Assembly: GCA_002286855.1 (NCBI GenBank)
Contig: NRSV01000066.1
Location: forward strand, 62,001 to 126,000
Source of the DNA: Bipolaris cookei
Lineage: Eukaryota > Ascomycota > Dothideomycetes > Pleosporales > Pleosporaceae
DNA: 64,000 nt
Direction of reading: 5' to 3'
Shown: positions 55,453 to 64,000 of the stretch, one piece after another
Numbering within the stretch: position 1 is the stretch's first letter
Layout of the letters: each line of letters starts with the position of its first letter
Program-made: the position numbers and the translations under genes
Notes under the pieces: model-generated
Database searches by the model: none
What the model was told of the DNA's origin: nothing
Seen by the model: the letters and a program-made list of their open reading frames with translations, nothing else

Positions 55453-56750
55453 GCTGTGAGGGTACTGCTGCCGATGCAAGCGGAAACCTGTTGTCTGGGC
55501 CGATTAGCTTGGTTGGTACACGCGGCGGCAGCTATGCTTTAGCGATGCTGCAGCCGGTACTGCAGTGGATGAGCACTAAACTGGACTTTTACTTTACAAG
55601 CCGGGATTATTGGCCGGTGGATCGATCGCCGAGGGAAACAAAGGAAATTACGGGCAAGGAACAGCTAGGTTGAAGATGGTAAGAGGGAGAGGAGGCGAAG
55701 GCGCAAGCAGTGGAAGTGGGCAGTTGAAACCAAGGGGAGGGTGGTGAAGTGAGTTGTGTACGTATGTAATTGCAGCTCTCTGGCCACGACGATCCGGACG
55801 TGCCTCGCTCGGCAGGGCAATGGCTCCTTCAATGGCTGCACTGCCACACTGCCAGTTGCAGACTGCGATTCAGCTGAGCAGGTGCCTTGGAGGGCTGCGG
55901 CGTGGCTTCGGACAAACCACCGACTTCCTGGCGTGATTAATGTGGCGATGGATGGAAGTGGATGTGTGTAGTCCAGCATCGGCCGGGAAGTGGTAGTGCG
56001 AGAGCGGGCATGGATGGAGCTGCGCCCAACAAGTGGCTATGACGCTATCAGCTAAGGAACGCGACTGCTTGGCGCACATCGCGTTCCTTTGCCCTTGCCC
56101 TGCACTTGTCCCGGCGCAGCAGACCAACCAGGCCAGGGTCCACTCCAATTGCCCGCCGCCTCCCCGCTCCTCTCTACTGCACTACCCTACTGCACTACCC
56201 TACTGTGGTATCAGAGTACGGCCACCACTCTACTACACAACACCGCCACACCACCACTCCCTGTGCCAGCCCACCTCTGCTGTGCTGCTAACTAAACCTG
56301 AATTCAGCTGCACCTCCACGCCCTTGGACTCCACCGTGGCACTCTTAGAAACGAGGAGCCGTCCCCCTCTGGCCATGTTCTGCGCATTCCACCAATGGGC
56401 AATCGCCAGTGACGAGACAAGTAAGCCCCGCCTTCTTCCTCCGCCCGTCCTTGTTGCATCCATCCCATCGTCTCTTGGGTTTTTGCAACAAAACAAAGTG
56501 CCGCCGCCAGGTGTCGTTGCTTATTGTGCAACCATTGTCCCTCATCTAACTATGGATGCATTACATGCATACACACACACGCATGCTGGCGCATGCCCAC
56601 CTTGTATTTCAACACACGTATGTACACACACTGCAGACGTTGCAGACCGCCTTGTCAAGAATGCGCTCCTCTCAAGATTATCCACCTAGCCAGATCCAAG
56701 CCACACTTTGGTCAGCCACCGTCACTATGTACTTTCAACCTCCCCAACCT

Positions 56751-56822
56751 ACCCCCACCATCATCATCATCATCACCACCACCATCACCGCCATCACCAC
56801 CATCACCGCCATCACCACATCA
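56751..56822. repeat. Imperfect (ATC/ACC) trinucleotide tract
   Basis: About 70 bases of ATC, ACC and GCC triplets immediately downstream of the DUF7514-like gene's proposed stop codon. Confidence 0.75.
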
Positions 56823-56833
56823 TGTCCATGTCC

Positions 56834-58696
56834 TCAAAACTCCTTGAGCAGCCGCACAATCTGGCCTCTGACACTGCGCATGCATTTAGTAAGCAGGCCC
56901 GCTGGCAACGGGAAACTTTCGCCCAGACACTCCCTCTTGCACCCCAGACACATACCTATGCATCCGCGGATCCCGCCCTCTGTCCCGCTCCCGGTCTCTG
57001 TCCCTGTCCCTATCCCTATCCCTATCCCTATCTCGACTCACATTTCTTGACCTTACATAGTCGCGATCATCCCACTCGTCTTTGGCCCGGTCGTGGCTTC
57101 GTCTTCTGTCACTATCACGCTCGCGCTCTCGAGGATACTCGACGTCTGTAGAGTGCCGTCGGTGTGACCGTCCGCTGCTGCTGCCCCCATCGTGCCCCTC
57201 TCGCTCGCGATATTGATGTTCTCGCTCCCGCACATATGCACTCTCACCTTCGCGAGATGTCGGTACAGGGTGCAGTGTCGGCGATCCCCATCGCACTCCG
57301 CTGTGTGGCGCAGGCACAGGTCTGTAGCTCGTGCGTAGAGGCATGGCCGGTCTACGCTCATAGTACTTTCGTGCTTCCTGCTGCGCATGAGCTACCTGTG
57401 TCGCAAACAGCGGCGATGTAGTCGGCCGATAGACCGGCTGTGGTGATGTGGCCGTAGAACTTCGTCCTTCACCCCGAATCGTCTCGTGTTGGTTGGAATA
57501 TCGACGCACTTCGTGGTAAGCGGGGAAATAACCCGGCTGTGCTGCAGGCGCGTCATGAGATCTGCGAGTACGTAGTATTGGCGTCCGGCGTCGAGGAGAT
57601 TGATCCGCATCAGAGTCAGATTCCGACTCGGTCGTCGACAATGAAGACTCGCGACGCGGCGGTTGGGGGCGCTTGTGTGCAGGATATCTAGGTGCTGCCT
57701 GAGGCACAGACGCTACAGGTGTCGCGTCATCATCTGAGTAGCTGTCGCTTTCGTACCGACCTGGCATAGTCTTCTTTCTACTAGCAAATGGATTCAACGG
57801 GTTCAGCATGTGCCTGACCCGTGATGTGACGGCCCGGTCGCGATCGTCGACAGGCCGGGTAGACTGCTTCATGACGTGACGCATAAAAGTAGGCCTTGGT
57901 CTCTCGTTGCGGTAGAGCGGATCTTCAAAGTATCGGAATGCCCCATGCTTCTCGTCAGCCGAAGAAGGCTCGTACTCAGTAGAGGAACGCAGTCTCGCTT
58001 CGTCAGTGCTCCCTTCATTCGCCTCCTCTTCCGCCTCTTTCTTGAGTCTGGCTGCGACATTATGATACCACGCCTCCATGGCATCGTCAGGCTTGTCTGG
58101 AAAGCACTCTTTGGGAAGGATCTTTGGGAAAATATTGCCCGTCTCGGGGTCCGGTATGTCGTCCAATTCTAGTGCCTTTTGAAGAAAGGGTACGTGCTCT
58201 TCTGGCCCCAGCAGCAGCTGGATAGTCTGCCACGTTACAAACCCTTGTTTCTTCAAGGCCGGTATCGTCGGGCTCGAATACCCGTCATCGTCCGCTGCGG
58301 GCTGCAAACTGTGGTATGCGCCCAGCGAGCGGTAGATGAATGCTATCGAAGACGGCGGCGTGTCCGTAAACAGGACATCATAGTCACCGCCAACACTGCG
58401 GTACCAAGCTGCGATTTGCGACGGCGTCAGATCAGGGGAGTCGCTGGGTTCAAACTTCTTGCTCTGCCATGACATGCATCAGTACCCATCCGTCCCAACA
58501 GCGTCAAGCCGGCGAGCTGCCTCATAGTACTCACAATAACTTCTGCAATGCCTCTGAGCAGACCATCGAGTTTGCGCGTCCCACATTTGTCGTCTCGAAA
58601 AAGGTAGCCCCAGTAGTCGTATGCTTCGCGATGCGCCGCGTCGGCATTTGCGGTGTTTGCGGCATGCTCTTCCTGCTGCGTGGGTTCCGTGGCCAT
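56834..58696 (-). CDS. DUF7514-like protein with Arg/Asp-repeat C-terminus
   Basis: Minus-strand exons 58696-58535, 58463-56956 and 56873-56834 give 569 aa. The N-terminal domain (AYDYWGYLFRDD ... LTPSQIAAWYRSVGGDYD ... FIYRSLGAYHSLQP ... GFVTWQTIQLLLGPEEHVPF ... FPKILPKECFPDKPDDAME) is the conserved ascomycete DUF7514 region; function unknown. The rest is disordered and charged, with a long alternation of Arg and Asp/Glu near the end, coded by hexanucleotide repeats. The last intron (donor GTATGT at 56955, branch TACTAA, acceptor CAG at 56874) gives the ending MHSVRGQIVRLLKEF. Without splicing, the frame would stop at the branch-site TAA (56886). The branch-site match makes the spliced form more likely. 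Neighbours give no role. Confidence 0.78.
56995..57046. repeat. Hexanucleotide repeats coding an Arg-Asp tract
   Basis: Repeats of CCCTAT and CCCTGT type on the plus strand encode alternating Arg and Asp on the minus strand in the DUF7514-like protein. Such repeats tend to vary in number between isolates. Confidence 0.75.
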
Positions 58697-59460
58697 GCTG
58701 GGGAAAGATGGAAATGGCAGCTATCAATGGTTCCAAGCATATGCACGTATGTATGTATGTATGTATGTATGTAGTAGCGCCTCGGCTCAATGTTCGGAGC
58801 TGGTGCTGATCCAAGGTGGTGCGGTGAACCCCGCTGTCGTGCGACGCAATAATGCAGGCGTAAGTATGTATGGAGCGTGACGGCATTCGGAAGCTGCTGC
58901 TGCTCCTGCTACTCATATCAAAAGAAACCTGTCGCCGCTATCAGCAGGCACAATGGCGCGTCGACTGCGCCTCTGTGCCGCACGAGAACTGCTCCCAAGG
59001 TCCGCATGTTGGGCTGGCGGCCTGTTTGCGTGGCTGGTGACCATGCTGACATCACCGCCGATAGGTAGGGCCGCAAGGCTGAGTGTGGCGTGAGGTCTGA
59101 GGTAGCAGTCAGGCACCCGTTCGGGCTCACATGGCCACTAGCGACCCAGCCCGACATTTCCATCGTCCCGCCCCGTCATGCGCGGATATGTATACACACT
59201 ACTCGCCGATAGGCCATCAACAGTCGAGATTGGAGAAAGACGATTATATTCTTTTTACCCGCCAACAATGCATGTCTTCTATCATGATGCGTCAATCATG
59301 GACGGGCCGGGCTGTTACGCCCCCGATTACCACATATGTCCTATCTGTTTAGGAATGTGAGAATGCTTTGCCATCCCTCGTTACCAGTTGCTACCAAAAT
59401 ACTCCTTCCTTCCTCAAAAATCTATGTAAAAGCGCAAACAAAAAATGAGCCAAATCTGCT
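58697..59460. other. Intergenic region with GTAT microsatellite
   Basis: No gene supported. Includes a run of about six ATGT/GTAT units at 58747-58773, near the 5' end of the DUF7514-like gene, and the 3' flank of UGP1. Confidence 0.5.
58747..58773. repeat. (GTAT)n tetranucleotide microsatellite
   Basis: About six perfect tetranucleotide units 50 bases upstream of the DUF7514-like start codon. Confidence 0.85.
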
Positions 59461-61614
59461 CTAGTGCTCAAGCAGCCTGAGCGAACCCTGAACAACCACG
59501 TTCTCAAGGATGGAACCTGGGGGAATGTCGATGGTCGAGCCCTCAGTAGCAACAATAATGACGGTACCCTTGAAGGTAACACCACGGCCAAGGTTAACGG
59601 GACCGGTAATGGTGAGATGGTCCAGCTCGACAATCTTGGGGATCGATGGAATGCGCGCTTGGAAGCTGGAAACCTTCTTGAAGTCGCTGCCAAGCTTGAT
59701 CAGAGGGGCAGGGCCGAAGCGGTTGGGGTCAATGACCAGCTGTCCGTGCTGGAGCGTGTAGAGATCAGACTTGACAAGCATGAGGTCAGAGCACGTCTTG
59801 ACGGGCAAGAACCGTCTTCGAGGAACGTTGACACCATGTGCGTTCTTGAAGTGCTTGATGGCGGCACCGACAGCAGTCTCGAGTTGGAGGACCGAGATGT
59901 CGGCCTCACCCTTCTTGTCGGCAGGGATCGACTTGCCGTTGGGGATGATTTCCATGGCAAGCTCGTTGGCCTCGACAACACGCTTGATGGCCGCCAGGTT
60001 CATCCAGATGTTGTTGGTGTTAAAGTACTTGAACTTCTTGATCGACTTGAACTCGTTGACGTGCTCCTTGGGAACCTGGGCAATTTCGAGCAGACGGACA
60101 GAGCCCTCGTAGTCGATGATAGTACCACCCTTGACGTCAGCCTTGGTCTTGTCCGTCAACTCCATGATGTACTCCGCCTTGGAGTCAACCATGTGCTGGA
60201 GGATGCGGAGGTCGACAACGGCGCCCAGGTTGTCGGCGTTGGAAAGGAAGATGTACTCAATACCGCGCTCCATGAGCTTGTCAATCATGCCCGTGTTGTA
60301 CAGAGATTCAAAAACGTCACCGTGACCTGGGGGGTACCAGTTGGAGATGTCTGACTTGTACTCCTTGGGAGCGGGCAGGAGCGAGTCCTTGAGGATACGG
60401 GGGTACCTCGACTGGTTGAATGTGAGAATGTCAATGTTATGGCCCTCGTACTTCTTGATGATGCTAGCGGTGTCCGTGTCGGTGTTGAACGAGTTCATCA
60501 GCACGAACGGCACGTTGACGTCGTATGTGCGGTTGAGGTACTCAATCTGGCGAACGGACAGGTCCAGGAAGGACATGCCGTCACGGACTTCAATGACTGA
60601 CTTGGGACCAACGCAGCCCATTGAGGTACCGAGACCACCGTTGAGCTTGACGACAGCGAGCTTGTTCAGGTATTCAACACCCTCGGAGTTGGGGAGGTCA
60701 TCGTAGTTGACAACCTGCTCAGCCTTTGGGGGTGCGATGCGGTTCCAGTCAATGGCAGTGCCCTTAGCCTTATCGTTGAGGTACCGGCGGAATAGCGCGA
60801 AGAAGTTGTCCATCTCCGTCTCGAAGTACTGCGGCCGTCAGTATGTTGTGCCAATACGACCAAGTGGCCCTCTTCGATGTCCGCAGCGGATGATCATGAC
60901 CATTTTCATGACTATAGGCAATTGACTCTATTGAGTGTGTTGTATGATGCGAGCAGCATGCGGGGGTATCGAAAAGAGGAATCGAGCAATTGAGACTGAC
61001 CTTCTTCTCAGCGGGGTCGGTGACGGTATCGGCGAGCTTGTTCAGCGCATTGCGCATTTGCGAGGCAGCGACGTTGGTCGATGTATTCTCGAATGCCTAG
61101 GTAAAAGACTTGGGGTCAGCAATTGGTAATTAAGACGGCGAGCATGGGGATTGCATCGCTGGCAGCGTGGATGTTGCAAGACCACCACTGCGAGGCCGCG
61201 GAGTGTAGACGCAAGCGGTGCGGGGCAGATGATTACGGAGAGCTGCAACTGCAGCCCTCGCAACATCGTCTGAAAGCTTGAGAGAAAGGCTTGCCAGTGA
61301 ACTCTCATCTTTGCACAAGGTGGCAGGAAGCCGCCAAAGACAGACGTCCGCCGGGCTCAGGCTCACCAGGCACAAGGCGGCCGCCCAGTGGAGATGGAGA
61401 GCGGTGGAGACAAGGAAACCAAAGCAATTGAGCTGATGGTGAATAGAGAAAACCGCAAAACAGAAAGGGGAGACTGGCAAGCTGCACAGTGACAGCGGAC
61501 GCGTGTACTTACCACATGGGACTGTGACTTGCCGTGGTGGCGCTGGGAGGAGAAGCCACCCTCACCCTCAGCAGCAGAGGGCTTCAGGTGGGAAGGGATC
61601 GCGCGAGATGCCAT
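59461..61614 (-). CDS. UGP1: UTP-glucose-1-phosphate uridylyltransferase
   Basis: Cytosolic enzyme that makes UDP-glucose, the donor for glucan, glycogen and trehalose synthesis. Minus-strand exons 61614-61513, 61096-61001 and 60828-59461 give 521 aa, the family length. The first exon carries a short serine-rich N-terminus. The second codes AFENTSTNVAASQMRNALNK, a match to fungal homologues. The catalytic domain has the nucleotide-binding KLNGGLGTSMGCVGPKS, the substrate loop NSFNTDTDT, WYPPGHGDVFESL and FLSNADNLGA. The C-terminal left-handed beta-helix ends with IDIPPGSILENVVVQG. Intron 1 is 416 nt and intron 2 is 172 nt, both long for this window; both junctions restore family sequence. UDP-glucose supply links it functionally, though not in position, to the wall genes elsewhere in the window. 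Confidence 0.96.
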
Positions 61615-63095
61615 TGTGTTTTTGAGAAGAGGTAAAGACTTGAAACAGAAGAGGAGTGTCGGGGACAGCTGTTGTTGGGGAGCTGGACTCCTTATAGACA
61701 ACGGGTCGAGCTTGGCGCTGGACGTGGGGCAAGGCGAGAACGGGCTCTGCCTGGTAGCAAGAAAAGGCTTGGGGGGTAGAAGGCGAGTGGTGAAGAGACG
61801 GTGTGCATCTGGTTTTTTATACCTGCAGTCTACTATTGCCGCTCGGAGACAAGAAGGGCAGTTTTGAGCGTAGCATCTCTGCATGGCAACGGCGACGCCG
61901 CCAATGGATCCTGCCCACATGTCCAGCGCGCCATACCTCGTGTCCTCGTCCGTTGCTATCAATTGGGTTGCTCCCACGCTGGACCTGCTCCGTCGTCTGC
62001 ACAGAGGCTGCCATTGTTTGTTTTGCCAGGCGTACAGTGCCTGCAAAGCACCACCACATCCCTCTTGCTGTACCCACCTCGGCGCCCCCTTCACCGACGT
62101 CTCAGCACACCATTTGTGGCTCTGGCTCCCACCAGCCCCGGTTCGCGGCGCTGCTGGGTGCTATCCGGCCGTCTGTCCGAGTCAATGTCAAGAAGATCCA
62201 TCGAATGAGCTTTGCGGCCGCCTATCTGTTCAACCTCACGATGCACAATTGTTGAATAATTTCCCTAGGAGCTATGTCGATAAACCGAAAAGCCCCTCAT
62301 CTGGTCGCCGCGCTAGCAGGGGGGGCATGCAGCCAACCTGACGTAGCCCGCGCGACCGCCTTTCCCATTGCCCCCCAACAATCTTCCCCGGCATGCGGGC
62401 AACGTCCCAATCTTTCCGGCCTGTGGCGAACGCGCGACATTGAGGCAAATGCCTTGCTATTCCTGGAAATCCCGCTTCCTCGTCGACGGCTATCTGCCCA
62501 GTCTGGCTACTACACAGTCGCCTTCTGGAAACACTGTGCTTGCGGTATGTTCTACGCCGAGAGCATATCTATCACTATTCCAGGGGTAGAGTAGACTACT
62601 ACTGTAGTTGGCGCCAATATTTACACTCAACGCCCTCCCGAGTTCAGCTGTCGCTTAAACCACGTGGGGGATCTGCTGCTAAGGTTGTGTATTGTAGGTT
62701 TACAGCAGCGATGCCCTTGTTTGACAGACGTTTGCATCGACGCCGCCTTCCGCCTTGCTACGAGTGACAACCCCCCCGTGGCGGTTAATTTTATGGATGT
62801 CAGCCTGCCAGCTCATCGGCAGTCGACACTGTACCCAGACCGAGGACTATCCAAACTCTGGAAGCCCTCACACCGTGTAAGACAGGGGGATAGATATTGG
62901 GTGGGGTCCAAATCGCCGCCGGACACGCTAGCGGAGCTTATCCACAGAGTATACTACTCGATTCAGGAACACACATTTGGATTTCTTCCCGTGGCTTGCG
63001 TCTCGCCAATATCTGCACCCGCCTCCATCGTCACAGCCATGTTCTGGTTCGCCATCACCAACCACAATCCATGTTCTGTCAAACATGTTCTCGTC
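61615..63095. other. Intergenic region, 1.5 kb
   Basis: Promoter of UGP1 (minus strand) with an inverted CCAAT box near 61966, then sequence without recognisable genes. Frames in the plus direction at 62274-62594 and 62664-63248 lack family features and overlap the last exon of the FolB gene on the other strand. Confidence 0.5.
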
Positions 63096-63940
63096 TCAAT
63101 CAGAACGCACTGGTCGCGTAATCTCCACAGCTGGCGCGTCGGCAAAAGGTACGGCGTGGGGCTTGCCAACTCGCAGCTTGATCCATGCGCCCTGATCCAC
63201 ATCTTGCGTGAAGAACTTCTGTCTAAGCTCTTCGACAAGACACGCTAGTAGGCTCTCAATCGTCTGGAATGAGGACCCTGAGATCAGCTGTGGCTGGTCA
63301 GTTAGCGTCCAGCGCTGAAGCTGAACATACTCACCTCAAACAATAGGCTCTCTAGTTGTGGATAGTCGTCGACGCGAGAGTCAGCGATTCCATCTATCCA
63401 GATATTAACGTCCACGGGCTGCTTTTGCAGTCTCTCATTCGCGTTAACACCAATCAGGCAAGGAATGCGGACGTTGCGCAAGTAAAGTACACTCGAGCGT
63501 GTTCCCGACTTTTCAACACAAGAAGTCGTGTAGCCTGCCCCTTCACCAAGCATACTCCCCTTTTGGTAGCACACATTCGTTTCGATGGCGTATATTTCAG
63601 TTGAGCCTGCGACATCGCGTACACATTGTGAAACTGCAGCTGAAAGCGCAGACGTGCTTGTCCAAGCCGATGTATCGTTTCCGAACCTTGCTTGAATCGC
63701 TTTGCTGAGTATGCCATAATGAACGGTACTATCGTCGACGGAGTCTGTGGAAGAGGCTGAAGTGAATTGCTTGCTTAGAGTGAGAATGACACTGATCAAA
63801 GCTCTTTGCTTTTTCTCACGACCCCAGACATCTCTGCCGGCATTGACGACGACTTCCAAGTTCTGAACCATGATCTTGTCGTAGTGCCCGCTTTGAACAA
63901 GCTGCGCCTCCCATTGTGCCTGCCGCACTAGTTGAGCCAT
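63096..63940 (-). CDS. Stand-alone double FolB (dihydroneopterin aldolase-like) protein
   Basis: Pterin/folate-type protein of 265 aa from minus-strand exons 63940-63335 and 63287-63096. Two FolB-like (T-fold) domains follow each other: the first begins DKIMVQNLEVVVNAGRDVWG, the second SSVLYLRNVRIPCLIGVNANE and ends WIKLRVGKPHAVPFADAPAVEI, where the PxAxPFADxPAVEI pattern is typical of dihydroneopterin aldolase. In fungi such domains usually form the N-terminus of the multifunctional Fol1; here no HPPK or DHPS part follows. A catalytic role is uncertain because the usual Glu/Lys pair could not be placed with confidence. Acceptor choice (63288 or a site 6 bases earlier) changes two residues. 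The remaining 60 bases of the window are its promoter. Confidence 0.78.
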
Positions 63941-64000
63941 GACTTATGGGTTATACCAGATTCTCGGACGAAGCAAGAGCTTTGATCGTCCCTCCTGTGG

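Larger units (their letters stand above)
55278..56833. other. Intergenic region, 1.6 kb, with microsatellites
   Basis: Contains a CA then GA dinucleotide tract (about 55421-55452) in the tricalbin promoter, and a CAT/CAC-type trinucleotide tract (about 56751-56822). No gene seen; several long frames reflect base composition only. Confidence 0.5.

Noticed and set aside
59464..60354. Long plus-strand frame (296 codons) opposite UGP1
   Set aside because: Mirror of the strongly codon-biased UGP1 sequence; no family features.
62274..63248. Plus-strand frames between UGP1 and the FolB gene
   Set aside because: Composition not protein-like and they overlap the well-supported last FolB exon on the other strand.
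1..64000. CRISPR arrays, phage genes or bacterial operons
   Set aside because: Intron-rich eukaryotic genes fill the window; no direct-repeat/spacer pattern was seen.

Overview
The window is nuclear DNA from a filamentous ascomycete. Evidence: short introns (about 47-120 nt) with GTRNGT donors, CTAAC/CTGAC-like branch sites and YAG acceptors, one to a few introns in most genes, both strands used at roughly one gene per 2.5 kb, and fungus-specific families (Ecm33, Anp1, siderophore transporter, Zn2Cys6 regulator, DUF7514-like protein, PNP-NACHT-ankyrin receptor). Gene content fits Dothideomycetes, probably Pleosporales, but that rank is inference. All gene models below were spliced by hand from the sequence; no database search was run.

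Left part (1-33.4 kb) is mostly conserved housekeeping: cytosolic methionyl-tRNA synthetase (5' end cut by the window edge), a siderophore-type MFS transporter, a secreted cysteine-module GPI protein, Mpp10 of the small-subunit processome, a mitochondrial NAD+-type carrier divergent from complex III subunit QCR7, a secreted beta-lactamase-fold protein, a Mag1-type DNA glycosylase, the wall protein Ecm33, an Anp1-type mannan polymerase subunit, an SPF45-like splicing factor divergent from the peroxisomal acyl-CoA synthetase PCS60, and an unknown protein with two copies of a Cys/His module.

Middle part (33.4-50 kb) is accessory in character: a Zn2Cys6 regulator divergent from a small ABM-like protein, a 5'-truncated LINE retrotransposon, a PNP-NACHT-ankyrin NLR-type receptor directly beside it, an unknown gene whose 3' end is shifted by a 25-bp tandem duplication, a decayed probable paralogue of that gene, a small unknown gene and a second unknown gene.

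Right part (50-64 kb) returns to conserved genes: a tricalbin (ER-plasma membrane tether with SMP and several C2 domains), a DUF7514-like protein with an Arg/Asp tail, UTP-glucose-1-phosphate uridylyltransferase with an unusually long first intron, and a stand-alone double FolB-domain protein. Several genes share a cell-surface theme (Ecm33, Anp1, Ugp1, the GPI protein), but they are scattered and do not form a cluster. The parts most worth following up are the 37.4-47 kb accessory block and the two unrecognised Cys/His proteins.
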